From NCBI GenBank assembly GCA_035945115.1, contig DASZAN010000194.1:37633-101632 (forward strand): 64,000 nucleotides of DNA, given 5' to 3'. Positions 9,201 to 17,108 of this stretch are shown piece after piece. A model generated the notes under the pieces. The model worked only from the letters and a program-made list of their open reading frames with translations, did no database searches and had not been told where the DNA came from. How positions within the stretch are numbered: the first letter of the stretch is position 1; each line of letters opens with the position of its first letter. This stretch comes from DAHUYF01 sp035945115. Lineage in GTDB: Bacteria > Pseudomonadota > Alphaproteobacteria > ATCC43930 > CGMCC-115725. The position numbers and the translations under genes were made by a program.

Positions 9201-9358
9201 CCCGGCAGGAAGGCGCTAACGACGATGGTCGGAAAATCGACCCGTGGGATCGCCGCGACCGGCAGCAGGCGATAGCTGAACATGCCGAAGACGACGAAGG
9301 CCAGCATCAGCAACGTCGTCATCACCGGACGACGGATGCAGAGTTCCGGCAAGGTCAT
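6221..9358 (-). CDS. RND (HAE1/MdtB-MdtC-like) multidrug efflux permease
   Basis: This 1045-residue inner-membrane proton antiporter has the length of AcrB/MdtB proteins. The N-terminus FCIR-type segment (ELCIRRPVMTTLLMLAFVVF) is the first transmembrane helix. The porter domain includes GVAQVQVFGAQKFAVRIQVD. The TM4 motif SVGFVVDDAIVMLENIVRHI carries the paired aspartates for proton translocation. A duplicated second half contains GIVKKNAIMMIDFALERQRN. The motifs fit the MdtB/MdtC/MuxB branch of the HAE1 family better than AcrB. It overlaps the adaptor gene by 4 nt (ATGA), so adaptor and pump are coupled. No outer-membrane factor gene is adjacent, so a TolC-like protein is probably supplied elsewhere. 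Substrates cannot be predicted. Confidence 0.95.
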   Translation of the reverse strand: MTLPELCIRRPVMTTLLMLAFVVFGMFSYRLLPVAAIPRVDFPTIVVSAFLPGASPETMASSVATPLERQFSTIAGLDSMVSTSGQGVSTITMQFDLDRNIDGAALDVQSAMTVAARKLPPPSEMPTPPSFQKVNPADSPVIYLSLNSETLPLYQVDEFAETLLAEQIGTLPGVAQVQVFGAQKFAVRIQVDPAALAAKGLSFDDLIAAVAGANSNTPVGTLDGPHQSFTIEATGTLPHAADYRPVIVAYRNGAPVRLSDVATPVDSVENTKVAGWYNGRRGIVLAVLRQPDANTVEVVDSVKSLLPRFRQQIPPSINLEVLNDRSVSIRQSVDDVQFTLMITVVLVVLVIFIFLRNVTATLIPALALPVSVIGTFAGMYVLGYSIDNLSLMALTLSVGFVVDDAIVMLENIVRHIENGERVIDAAFRGSREIAFTIVSITLSLVAVFIPVLFMSGVVGRVFREFAVTISMTILISGLVSLTLTPMLCSRVLKSIDHNVKHNVFYRASEAMFTGMLRGYERGLRLVLSWRFATLVVTLLSLVATGWLFYKMPKGFFPIEDAGQLFAFTEAAQDISFQALAEHQKQVVDIVRADPDVQDVISFIGATGFSPAPNRGRFFVQLRPFDQRKRSANDIIQELRPKVAKVPGIRTFFQPLQNIQLGGRLTLAQYQYTVQGPDPDELYHYGPLMQERLAQIPGVLDVNSDLQLLNRLAIIDIDRDKASQLGITIDQVRNTFYSAFAFRQVNTIYAPTNDYQVIVEADPRYQQDPMDLSRIYLKSRSGTAIPLDAIAHWTSGVGPVTVNHQGQLPSVTLSFNLAPGVSLGEAVEAIRSVERQVNLPQTISTGFQGTAQVFQDSLKGQGLLLIAAVLVIYMVLGVLYESFIHPITILSGLPAAGLGALLTLMLFRMDLSVIAIIGIVMLIGIVKKNAIMMIDFALERQRNGEAPERAIFDACLLRFRPIMMTTMAAIMGALPIAIGFGAGSELRRPLGVAVVGGLIVSQMLTLFITPVIYLYLERARQMFRPRAAVAVDAPSLHEPHVTQPGE

Positions 9359-10512
9359 GAGGCGTTACCGACGACCGGCGGCTGACTTTGCGAAGAGCGG
9401 ATGTCGACGCGCGCGCCGTTGGTAAGGCGGAGTTGCCCGTCGATGACGACGCGCTCGCCGGGTTCGATGCCACGCGCGATAATGGTCTTGCCATCGACCG
9501 TGCGGGTCGTCTCGACTTTGCGCGCCTCGGCGGTGTTGTCCGGACGCACGACAAAGACGAACGGCTTTTCCTGTCCGACCTGCACCGCCGCCTGCGGCAC
9601 GACGAGCGCATCCTCTTGCAGGGCGAGCGTGACCGACACGTTGACATACTGTCCCGGCCAAAGCCGCTCGTCGTCGTTGTCGAAGACGCCTCGGAGCGCG
9701 ATCGTGCCGGTGGTCGCGTCGACCGCGTTGTCGTAGAAGGCGAGCTTGCCCATGATCGGGGTTCCCGCGTCTCCCGGCGCCAACGCGCTCACCGCGACCG
9801 GTCCCTTCGCCATCGCGGCTTTGATCCCGGGCAGCTCGCGCTCCGACACGGAAAAATTCACGTAGATCGGCTTTACCTGGTTGAGGGTGGCAAAGCTCAC
9901 GTCATTGGCTTTGAGATTGTTGCCGAGCTTGGACTGCACCATGCCGATACGACCGTCGATTGGCGCCGTGATCGTATAATAGGTGAGCAGGACCTTGGCG
10001 TTGTCGAGGGCGGCCTCGTCGGCCTTGGCGCTCGCTTCGAGCGCCTGGGCGGTGGCGACGGCGGTGTCGTATTGCTGGCGCGAGACGAAATCTTTGGCAA
10101 CGAGCGGCGCGAAACGGTCGACATCGCGCTTGGCGTTGACGAGCTGGGCGCGATCGCGCGCTAGCTGCGCCTCCATCTGGTGCACTTGCGCCTCGGCGGC
10201 GCGGCTGTCGAGATGAAACAGCACGTCGCCGGTCTTGACGTATTGCCCGTCCTTGACCCGCACCTGATCGATCTGGGCGTCGATGCGCGACTTGATCGCG
10301 ACGTTGGCGATACTCTGCACGTTGCCGATGGCGTCGAGGCGTACGGGCATCGGGCGGCGCTCGGCCGTTGCCACCACCACCGGCACGGCCGGAGCTTGGC
10401 GGGGCGCTTGCGCCGTCTGTGCCGCCGGGGCAGCAGCCCACAGGAAGTGATAGGCGATCGCGCCGCCACCCAGCAGCGCTAGAAATATGATCGCCATCAC
10501 GAAACGCTTCAT
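9355..10512 (-). CDS. RND efflux periplasmic adaptor (MdtA-like membrane fusion protein)
   Basis: This 385-residue adaptor has an N-terminal signal or membrane anchor (MKRFVMAIIFLALLGGGAIA), an Ala/Pro/Gln-rich linker, and a barrel-sandwich (lipoyl-like) segment IDAQIDQVRVKDGQYVKTGD. An alpha-helical hairpin (about 110-175) and beta-barrel segments follow (YYTITAPIDGRIGMVQ, LWPGQYVNVSV, ending near EPGERVVIDGQLRL). It is the first gene of the adaptor-pump-TPR operon on the minus strand. The 250-nt region upstream (10513-10762) separates it from a divergently transcribed MFS exporter, and both promoters must lie there. No TetR or MarR regulator is encoded nearby. Confidence 0.94.
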   Translation of the reverse strand: MKRFVMAIIFLALLGGGAIAYHFLWAAAPAAQTAQAPRQAPAVPVVVATAERRPMPVRLDAIGNVQSIANVAIKSRIDAQIDQVRVKDGQYVKTGDVLFHLDSRAAEAQVHQMEAQLARDRAQLVNAKRDVDRFAPLVAKDFVSRQQYDTAVATAQALEASAKADEAALDNAKVLLTYYTITAPIDGRIGMVQSKLGNNLKANDVSFATLNQVKPIYVNFSVSERELPGIKAAMAKGPVAVSALAPGDAGTPIMGKLAFYDNAVDATTGTIALRGVFDNDDERLWPGQYVNVSVTLALQEDALVVPQAAVQVGQEKPFVFVVRPDNTAEARKVETTRTVDGKTIIARGIEPGERVVIDGQLRLTNGARVDIRSSQSQPPVVGNAS

Positions 10513-10762
10513 GATCCCCGGTTCTCCGAAGCGGTGGTCACTTCTCTCCGCGCCGACCGACCAGTATAGGCCCTGGCGCGCCTTAGGATAAGCAGGTCCT
10601 CGCCGCTACCATCCCCGCGCGCACGAGCACCAGCGCGCAAGGCCGGCGCGAAAGTCTAGTCCGGAAGGCTTTGCCGCATGGATAACCAGCTGTTGCCATT
10701 TTGTAAATCGCGCGCTCTCCCACCTCTGGTAACATTCCCGCGCGTGAAGGGGACGGCAGGCC

Positions 10763-12037
10763 GTGGCGATTGAGCGGGAGGAAAGGGCGGCCAAGCGGGG
10801 CTTCGCGAATGCCGGACGCGCGCTTCGCGTTCACAATTATAGAGTGTACACGGCGGGTAATTCAGTATCATTGATTGGCACCTGGATGCAGCGCATATCC
10901 GTGAGCTGGCTCGCCTGGGAGCTCACGCACTCGACCCTCTGGCTGGGCTTTGTCGCCGTTGCCGATCTTATGCCGACCTTAGTGCTGAGCCCGCTCGCCG
11001 GCGTGCTCGCCGACCGCGTCGACCGGGTGCGGCTCATCTGGTTGACGCAAGTGCTGGCCATGGCGCAAAGCGGTCTCCTCGCCCTCCTCACTTATTTCGA
11101 CCTGATCTCGATCGGGCCGCTCTTCGCGCTGACGCTGGTGCTGGGGGCAGTCAACGCCGTCAACCAGCCGGCGCGCCTCGCCCTCATCCCCAATCTCATC
11201 GACCGCGCGAGCCTGCCGGCGGCGGTGGCGATCAATTCGCTCGTCTTCAACAGCGCGCGGTTCGTCGGCCCGGCGCTCGCCGGCCCGATCGTCGATCACG
11301 GCGGCTTCGCGCTCGCCTTCGCCGTCAATACCACGAGCTATCTCGCCTTCATCGCCGCCTTGAGCCGCGTCAAGGTCAGTCCCGATGCCGATCCCGGACG
11401 CGAACGCCGGGCCCTCTGGAGCGACACGATGGCGGGCTATGTCTACGCCATGCGTCATCCCGGGATCGGCCGCATGATCCTGCTCTTCGCCGTTGCCTGC
11501 CTCAGCGTTCGTGGTTTTATCGAACTCTTCCCCGGCTTCGCCGACCTCGTCTTCGCGCGCGGCGGCCCCACCTGGCTCATGGCGACGCTCGGCCTCGGCG
11601 CCATGGCGGGCGGCGTCTTCATGGTGCGTCGCCCCGGCATTCAGGGCCTCACCGCTCTCATCATCGGCCACACCTTCCTCGTTGCCGCCGCGGTCCTGGG
11701 ATTCACCGCGACCAGCAATTACTGGTTCGCGCTCGGTTGCGTCTTCGTCTGCGGCTTCTCGATGATCACCACCGGCATCAGCGCGCAGACGCTCATCCAG
11801 AGCGCCGTCGACCCGGCCATGCGCGGCCGCGTCTTGGGATTCTACGGCATGCTCTTCCGCGGCGGCCCCGCGCTCAACGCGGTGCTGCTGGGTTGGCTCT
11901 CATCGCTGCTGGGGCTCCGCCTCGCCGTCGCGGCGGGCGCCCTCGTCTGCCTTGCCTATTGGGCGTGGGCCCGTCTCCGGCAAGAGGCGATGGAAGCGGC
12001 GCTCGAGGCCGAAGCGCGCCGTGCCGCCGCGCCATGA
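10763..12037 (+). CDS. MFS transporter (EntS-like, MFS_3 family)
   Basis: This 424-residue protein has about twelve hydrophobic segments. Family features include HNYRVYTAGNSVSLIGTWMQ before the first helix, and the loop motif SPLAGVLADRVDRVRLI between helices 2 and 3. The sequence NAVNQPARLALIPNLIDRAS is typical of the EntS/MFS_3 exporter group. The predicted start is GTG at 10763; a modest purine-rich stretch (GGACGGCAGG) precedes it. The stop overlaps the ATG of the epimerase gene by 4 nt. The export substrate is unknown. The family assignment is secure. Confidence 0.9.
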   Translation: MAIEREERAAKRGFANAGRALRVHNYRVYTAGNSVSLIGTWMQRISVSWLAWELTHSTLWLGFVAVADLMPTLVLSPLAGVLADRVDRVRLIWLTQVLAMAQSGLLALLTYFDLISIGPLFALTLVLGAVNAVNQPARLALIPNLIDRASLPAAVAINSLVFNSARFVGPALAGPIVDHGGFALAFAVNTTSYLAFIAALSRVKVSPDADPGRERRALWSDTMAGYVYAMRHPGIGRMILLFAVACLSVRGFIELFPGFADLVFARGGPTWLMATLGLGAMAGGVFMVRRPGIQGLTALIIGHTFLVAAAVLGFTATSNYWFALGCVFVCGFSMITTGISAQTLIQSAVDPAMRGRVLGFYGMLFRGGPALNAVLLGWLSSLLGLRLAVAAGALVCLAYWAWARLRQEAMEAALEAEARRAAAP

Positions 12038-12897
12038 GTGTGCCCCGCCTCTTCTGCTTCGGGTTCGGCTACACCGCTGGGTTTCTTGCACAGGAGCTGA
12101 TGGCAGAGGGTTGGTCGGTCGCCGGCACGACGCGCGATGGCGCCCGCGACAGCGTGCCTGCCGACATCGCCATCTATCCTTTCACCGGCGGCCTGCCGCT
12201 CGCCGATGCGCCTTCGGCGCTCGCCGGCACGACGCACCTGCTCCTCTCGATACCGCCCGACGTGACAGGTGACCCAGTCGCCGCCGAGCATGGCGACGAT
12301 ATCGCGGGGCTGCCGGGGTTGCGTTGGGTGGGGTATCTCTCCGCGACCAGCGTCTACGGCGATCGCGCCGGCGGTTGGGTCGACGAGGACTCGCCGCTCG
12401 ATCCCAGCGGCGCGCGCGGCCGGCGCCGTGTCATGGCCGAGGCAGCCTGGCGCGATCTCCAAGGGCGCACCGGCTTGCCGCTCCACATCTTCCGCCTCGC
12501 CGGCATTTATGGACCGGGGCGGAGCGCGCTTGACGCCGTCCGCCACGGGCGCGCCCAGCGCATCGACAACCCCGGCCACGTCTTCTCGCGCATCCATGTC
12601 GCCGATATCGTGGCGGCGCTCCGCGCGTCGATGGCGCGGCCCGATCCCGGCGCGATCTATAATCTCGCCGACGACGAACCGGCGCCGCCCGCGGCCGTCA
12701 TCGCCCATGCCTGCGCGCTGCTCCGCCTGCCCGCGCCGCCGCTCGTTCCTTTGGCCGGCGCCGCGCTCTCGCCGACCGCGCGGAGCTTCTATGACGACAA
12801 CAAGCGTGTCGCCAATCGTCGCCTCAAAGAGGCGCTCGGCATCCGTCTGCGCTATCCGAGCTACCGCGACGGCCTTGCCGCCTTGCTCGCGGAGTGA
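12034..12897 (+). CDS. NAD-dependent epimerase/SDR-family protein (YeeZ-like)
   Basis: This 287-residue extended-SDR-type protein begins with a Rossmann motif (LFCFGFGYTAGFLAQELMAE) in which the glycine motif is GFGYTAG. It contains the SATSVYGDRAGGWVDEDSPL block, where the tyrosine follows SATSV, and FRLAGIYGPGRSAL. This resembles E. coli YeeZ and related epimerase-like proteins whose reaction is not established. The start at 12034 overlaps the MFS stop (ATGA), so the two genes are coupled. The frame is open further upstream, but that part lies inside the MFS gene. No substrate can be named. Confidence 0.85.
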   Translation: MSVPRLFCFGFGYTAGFLAQELMAEGWSVAGTTRDGARDSVPADIAIYPFTGGLPLADAPSALAGTTHLLLSIPPDVTGDPVAAEHGDDIAGLPGLRWVGYLSATSVYGDRAGGWVDEDSPLDPSGARGRRRVMAEAAWRDLQGRTGLPLHIFRLAGIYGPGRSALDAVRHGRAQRIDNPGHVFSRIHVADIVAALRASMARPDPGAIYNLADDEPAPPAAVIAHACALLRLPAPPLVPLAGAALSPTARSFYDDNKRVANRRLKEALGIRLRYPSYRDGLAALLAE

Positions 12898-12909
12898 ACC
12901 TGATGAAAG

Positions 12910-12931
12910 CGACGCCCACGTCGATTTTTTT
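12910..12931 (+). terminator. Putative short Rho-independent terminator after the MFS-epimerase pair
   Basis: A small hairpin with arms CGACG and CGTCG and a CCCA loop is followed by A and seven T residues, 13 nt after the epimerase stop. The stem is only 5 bp, so strength is doubtful, but position and T-run fit a terminator before the convergent hydrolase gene. Confidence 0.5.
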
Positions 12932-12978
12932 GTGTATAAATGTACCAATTACGCGTCGGCCGCCGAGCGGCGCGCTAC

Positions 12979-13764
12979 TTAAATCTCTGCCAGTAATTCC
13001 TCGATGGTGCGTTCGAGGAGCGTCAGATCGCGCTCGCTCGAGAGACGATGGTCGCCGTCCTTCACCAAGGTGACTCGCACGTCCGCGCTCGCGAGCTTCT
13101 CGGCAAGGACGATGCTCGTCTGCCAGGGTACGTCCGGGTCCGCCATGCCGTGAAGGAGCCGCACTGGCGCCATGATCGGGATCGTCGCGTGCATCAGCAG
13201 ATGCCGGCGCCCATCCTCGATGAGCTTGCGGGTGAAGAGATAACCTTCGGTGCCGTAGGCCGAAGGCCGTCGCGCTGCGCCCTCGCGCAGGATCTGCTCG
13301 CGCACCTCCAGTGGAAAGCGCGCCCACATCAGCGCTTCCGTCGCATCGGGGGCGGCGGCGATGCCGACGAGCGCGGCGATGCGCTCGGGCCGTGCCAGGG
13401 CCACGAGCAGCATGAGCCAGCCGCCGATGCTCGAGCCCACGAGTATGAGCGGTCCCGCCGTCAGCTGGTCGATGACGGCGAGCGCATCCTCCTTCCAGCG
13501 GCCGACGGTCGCCTCGGCGAAATCGCCGGAAGAGGCGCCATGGGCGAAGTAGTCGAAGCGGAGATAGGCCCGGCCGCGCGCTTTGGCGAAGGCGTCGAGG
13601 CGCATCGCTTTGGTGCCGGTCATGTCCGACATGAAGCCGCCGAGAAAGACGATCCCGGGTGTTTTGCCGGCGCGCCGGTGGTAGGCGATTGTCGCGCCGT
13701 CCTCGCGTGTTAAAATAGCGAGCCGCTCGGAGTCGCCCGAGTCGGCCGTCGTTTCCGGGGTCAT
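12979..13764 (-). CDS. Alpha/beta hydrolase (ABHD10-like)
   Basis: This 261-residue hydrolase has a complete apparent catalytic triad. The nucleophile elbow GSSIGG has Ser112, Asp209 lies in HGMADPDVPW, and His239 lies in KDGDHRL. The oxyanion region is FLGGFMSDMTGTKA, and RFDYFAHGASSGDF follows the second strand. These features place it near the mitochondrial ABHD10/acyl-protein thioesterase-like group common in Alphaproteobacteria. Depalmitoylase, esterase or lactonase activity are all possible. It is transcribed divergently from the glycosyltransferase gene at 13782 with only 17 nt between the start codons, so the promoters overlap the coding ends or lie inside. Confidence 0.85.
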   Translation of the reverse strand: MTPETTADSGDSERLAILTREDGATIAYHRRAGKTPGIVFLGGFMSDMTGTKAMRLDAFAKARGRAYLRFDYFAHGASSGDFAEATVGRWKEDALAVIDQLTAGPLILVGSSIGGWLMLLVALARPERIAALVGIAAAPDATEALMWARFPLEVREQILREGAARRPSAYGTEGYLFTRKLIEDGRRHLLMHATIPIMAPVRLLHGMADPDVPWQTSIVLAEKLASADVRVTLVKDGDHRLSSERDLTLLERTIEELLAEI

Positions 13765-13781
13765 CGCATCAGCGTTGCTTC

Positions 13782-14990
13782 ATGACGGGCGCCGAGACTA
13801 GCACCGCACCGGCGGCGCCGGGAACCCGCGCTCCTGCCGTGCTTCAGGTGCTGCCGCGGCTCGTCACCGGCGGCGTCGAGCGCGGCACCGTCGACGTCGC
13901 CGCGGCCCTTGTCGCCGCCGGCTGGAAGGCGGTCGTCGCCTCGGCGGGTGGCCCCATGGTGCGCGAACTCGAGCGCGCCGGCGCTCGCCATGTCGAATTG
14001 CCGCTCGCTTCCAAGAATCCCTGGACGATGCGGGGCAATGTCGAGCGCCTGGCCGAACTCATTCGCCGCGAGCGGATCGACATTGTCCACGCACGGAGCC
14101 GCGCGCCGGCCTGGAGCGCCGGTGCCGCGTCGCGGCGCACCGGCGCTCACTTCGTGACCACCTTTCACAACGTCTATGGCGATAGCTGGTGGCTGAAGCG
14201 GCGCTACAACGGGATCATGGCCGAGGGTGAGCGCGTCATCGCCATCTCGAATTTCGTCGCCGCCCACGTCGCGAGCCGTTACGGCGTGCCGCCCGAGCGT
14301 TTGCGCATTATCCCGCGCGGCGTCGACTTCACGCGCTTCGATCCCGAGCGCGTCAGCGCCGAGCGCGTCATTCAGCTGGCGCGGCAATGGCGTCTCCCGG
14401 ACGGCGTTCCCGTCGTCATGCTGGTTGGGCGCCTCACGCGATGGAAAGGACAGCTCGTGCTCATCGACGCGGTGGCGCAGCTCCGCCGCGAGGATTTGCG
14501 CTGCATGCTTGTCGGCGCCGGCGAGGCACGCTATCGCCGCGATCTCATCGCGGCGATCAAAGCGCGCGGCCTCGAGGGCGTGTTCCAGATCGTCGACGAT
14601 TGCCGCGATATCCCCGCCGCCTACATGCTGTCGGATGTGGTGGTCTCGGCCTCGACCCGGCCGGAAGGATTCGGCCGCGTCATGGCCGAGGCGCAGGCGA
14701 TGGGCCGCCCCGTCATCGCCACCGACCATGGCGGTGCGCGCGAGATCATCCGTACCGGCGAGACCGGCTGGCTCGTTCCACCCGCGGATGGTGCGGCGTT
14801 GGCCGTCGCCATTGCAGACGCGCTGACATTGACGCCGGCCGTACGCGCCGAATTGGCGGCGGCGGCGATCGAGCACGTCCGGGGACAGTTCGGCACGCGG
14901 TTAATGACCGACCGCACGATCGCCGTCTATGAGGAGATCCTTTTTCCCGAGAGCGCCGCGGTCGAACCCTCGGGACCGGTCGCGGCCTGA
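13782..14990 (+). CDS. Glycosyltransferase family 4
   Basis: This 402-residue GT-B enzyme has two Rossmann-like domains. The N-terminal acceptor domain begins VLQVLPRLVTGGVERGTVD, the usual GT4 opening. The C-terminal donor domain has VVMLVGRLTRWKGQLVLIDA, and the distal motif ASTRPEGFGRVMAEAQAMGR contains the conserved E-x7-E nucleotide-sugar-binding pattern. Such enzymes retain anomeric configuration and often act in lipopolysaccharide or exopolysaccharide synthesis. It is followed after 8 nt by a family 9 glycosyltransferase, which supports an envelope-glycan role. Donor and acceptor are unknown. Confidence 0.92.
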   Translation: MTGAETSTAPAAPGTRAPAVLQVLPRLVTGGVERGTVDVAAALVAAGWKAVVASAGGPMVRELERAGARHVELPLASKNPWTMRGNVERLAELIRRERIDIVHARSRAPAWSAGAASRRTGAHFVTTFHNVYGDSWWLKRRYNGIMAEGERVIAISNFVAAHVASRYGVPPERLRIIPRGVDFTRFDPERVSAERVIQLARQWRLPDGVPVVMLVGRLTRWKGQLVLIDAVAQLRREDLRCMLVGAGEARYRRDLIAAIKARGLEGVFQIVDDCRDIPAAYMLSDVVVSASTRPEGFGRVMAEAQAMGRPVIATDHGGAREIIRTGETGWLVPPADGAALAVAIADALTLTPAVRAELAAAAIEHVRGQFGTRLMTDRTIAVYEEILFPESAAVEPSGPVAA

Positions 14991-14998
14991 GCCGCGGA

Positions 14999-15943
14999 AT
15001 GCGGATCCTCGTCATCAAGCTGGGCGCACTCGGCGATTTCGTGCAGGCGATGGCACCAGCCGCGGCGATCCGCGCGCATCACCGCGACGCCGACATCACG
15101 CTCCTGACCACCGCGCCGTACGCCGAGCTTGCCGAAGCGGCGCCTTATTTCGATCGTGTCTGGATCGACGCTCGACTGCGCGCGTTCGATCTCGCGGGAT
15201 GGTGGCGCTTTCGCCGCCGTCTGCGCGGCGCGAGGTTCGAGCGCGTCTACGATCTCCAAACCTCCGACCGCTCGAGCTTTTATCACCCGCTCATGGGGCG
15301 GCCGGAGTGGTCGGGGATTGCGCGCGGGGCCTCTCACCCGCATGACGATCCGGGACGCGACCACATGCATACGCTCGAGCGCCAAGCGGAGCAGCTTCGC
15401 CGCGCCGGAATCGCCGCGGTGCCGCCGCCCGATGTCGGCTGGGCGGCGCGCGAGGTCGGCCATTTCGGCCTGACGCCGCCGTTGCTGCTGCTGGTGCCGG
15501 GCGGATCGGCGCATCGGCCGGCAAAACGCTGGCCGGCGGAAAACTATGCCGCGCTGGCGGCGCTGGCGGCGCGCGAGGGGGTGATGCCGGTGGTCCTTGG
15601 GGGCGTCGCGGAAACCGGTCTCGCCGCGATCATTCGCCAGCAGGCGCCCGCCGCACGAGATCTCACCGGACGCACCAGCCACGGCGAGATCGTCGGCCTG
15701 GCGAAGCTTGCCTGGCGGGCGGTCGGCAACGACACCGGACCGATGCATCTCATCGTCGCCGCCGGCTGCCCCGCCACCGTGCTCTATTTGGCCGCGTCCG
15801 ATCCGGCCTTGACGGCGCCGCGCGGCAACGACGTGCAAATTCTCCGCCGCACGCGCCTTGCCGATCTTCCCGTCGAGGAGGTCGCCGCCACACTTCGGTT
15901 TGGCGAGGTGGCGGCGGTTGCCGCCGGCCGGCACGCCCCATGA
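14999..15943 (+). CDS. Glycosyltransferase family 9 (heptosyltransferase-like)
   Basis: This 314-residue protein begins MRILVIKLGALGDFVQAMAP, the typical start of the ADP-heptose:LPS heptosyltransferase family. The second domain has LLLLVPGGSAHRPAKRWPAE and ends with the donor-site region AVGNDTGPMHLIVAAGCP, which is diagnostic of GT9. It follows the GT4 gene by 8 nt and is probably cotranscribed. The pair may add core-oligosaccharide sugars. Whether heptose is used is not shown by the sequence. The 150 nt after it carry no gene and lead into infC. Confidence 0.92.
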   Translation: MRILVIKLGALGDFVQAMAPAAAIRAHHRDADITLLTTAPYAELAEAAPYFDRVWIDARLRAFDLAGWWRFRRRLRGARFERVYDLQTSDRSSFYHPLMGRPEWSGIARGASHPHDDPGRDHMHTLERQAEQLRRAGIAAVPPPDVGWAAREVGHFGLTPPLLLLVPGGSAHRPAKRWPAENYAALAALAAREGVMPVVLGGVAETGLAAIIRQQAPAARDLTGRTSHGEIVGLAKLAWRAVGNDTGPMHLIVAAGCPATVLYLAASDPALTAPRGNDVQILRRTRLADLPVEEVAATLRFGEVAAVAAGRHAP

Positions 15944-16075
15944 AGACCTTGCGCTCGGCTTGGTCGGCGCTAGATTGGCGGCGGCGGAGGTGTCGCTGGA
16001 CGCGCTCTGCCGCTGAAGGGACCTTAGGCGGTGCCGGCGCAACGCGCGGATGCCGAGTGCCTGTGTGACATTTTT

Positions 16076-16092
16076 AAAGGAGGGACCGCATC
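16076..16092 (+). promoter_or_regulatory. Ribosome binding site and AUC start that define the infC N-terminus
   Basis: AAAGGAGG (16076-16083) is a near-perfect Shine-Dalgarno sequence. The infC frame has a TAA at 16075. The only start-like codons after that stop are ATC at 16090, 6 nt from AGGAGG, and GTG at 16111, about 27 nt away. The spacing strongly favours ATC. Start-codon discrimination by IF3 is the known autoregulatory device of infC, with AUU used in E. coli. Confidence 0.75.
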
Positions 16093-16626
16093 GCCAGACT
16101 ACCCACGCATGTGACGCCGACCCGCGACGGGCCGCGCGTCAATCACGAGATCATGGTGCCCCGCGTCCGGCTGGTCGATGAGCGCGGCGAGATGATCGGG
16201 GTCGTTACCCGCAATGAGGCGCTGCAGCGGGCGACTGAAGCCGGCCTGGACCTCGTCGAGGTCGCCGCCAATGCCGACCCGCCGGTGGTCAAGATTCTCG
16301 ATTATGGCAAGTACAAATACGAGGAGCAGAAGCGGCGCAACGAGGCGCGCAAGAAACAAAAGGTCATCGAGGTCAAGGAGATCAAGCTGCGCCCCGGCAT
16401 CGACGATCACGACTACGACGTCAAGATGCGCAGCATGCTCAAATTCATCGAAGAAGGCGACAAGGTGAAGATCACCATGCGCTTCCGCGGGCGCGAGCTC
16501 GCGCACCAGGAGCTCGGCATGGGCGTGCTGATGCGCGTGCGCGACGACCTCGACAAGGTCGCCAAGATCGAGCAGATGCCGCGCATGGAAGGCCGCCAGA
16601 TGACCATGGTGATGTCGCCGAAATAG
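16090..16626 (+). CDS. infC: Translation initiation factor IF-3, probable AUC start
   Basis: IF-3 binds the 30S subunit and enforces correct start-codon and initiator-tRNA selection. The protein is 178 residues from the ATC at 16090. The N-terminal domain has VNHEIMVPRVRLVDERGEMI and EAGLDLVEVAANADPPVVKI. The lysine-rich linker is YEEQKRRNEARKKQ. The C-terminal domain includes EIKLRPGIDDHDYDVKMRSM and VKITMRFRGREL. A GTG at 16111 would remove seven residues, but the ribosome binding site is placed for ATC 16090. Use of a rare codon predicts autoregulation by IF-3 itself. In many bacteria infC is followed directly by rpmI-rplT; here one extra gene intervenes. Identity is certain; the start is well supported but unproven. 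Confidence 0.95.
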   Translation: MARLPTHVTPTRDGPRVNHEIMVPRVRLVDERGEMIGVVTRNEALQRATEAGLDLVEVAANADPPVVKILDYGKYKYEEQKRRNEARKKQKVIEVKEIKLRPGIDDHDYDVKMRSMLKFIEEGDKVKITMRFRGRELAHQELGMGVLMRVRDDLDKVAKIEQMPRMEGRQMTMVMSPK

Positions 16627-16769
16627 CCGCCTGGCACGAATCTGAAACAAATTTCACCGTGGTGTAAGCGGCGTGTCATTTGCGCAAACCACGTGAATAT
16701 TGCGGGGCGACACGCGCGCCGCCGGCGGCCCGTGTTGCGCCGCTCGCTTTCTTGCCAGAGGAGAAGCTC

Positions 16770-17108
16770 ATGAACCGCTTGGCTTCCGCCATGCTTGCGC
16801 TGGGATTTATCACGGGTTCCGCGGGGATTGCCCTTGCCGCCGCCGGACCTGCCGCGGCGCCGGCGGTGGGCACGACTGCCCAGCCCGCGCACAGTGCGCC
16901 GGTCAAGCCAATCGACCGCCATCAACGCACCGATGTGCAGGGGGACCGGATGACCCGCGCGCTCAACCTGCTCGAAGCCAACGGGTATGCCGATTTCGGC
17001 AAGTTCCAGCGGAGCGGCAAGAACTTCACTGCGACGGTGACACGCAGCGGCCAGCCGGTCACCGTGATGGTCAACCCCGACACGGGCAAGATCATCCGCC
17101 AAGGCTAA
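16770..17108 (+). CDS. Small secreted protein with PepSY-like C-terminal domain
   Basis: This 112-residue protein starts at ATG 16770 behind a clear ribosome binding site (AGAGGAGAAG). It has a signal peptide (NRLASAMLALGFITGSAGIA, cleavage near ALAAA), a low-complexity Ala/Pro linker and a compact C-terminal domain. That domain includes RALNLLEANGYADFGKFQRS and ends VMVNPDTGKIIRQG, the pattern of PepSY-like periplasmic modules. The frame is open upstream, but a leaderless longer form is less plausible. It lies between infC and rpmI, where no gene is normally found. Function is unknown; PepSY domains are usually inhibitory or binding modules outside the cytoplasm. Confidence 0.75.
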   Translation: MNRLASAMLALGFITGSAGIALAAAGPAAAPAVGTTAQPAHSAPVKPIDRHQRTDVQGDRMTRALNLLEANGYADFGKFQRSGKNFTATVTRSGQPVTVMVNPDTGKIIRQG

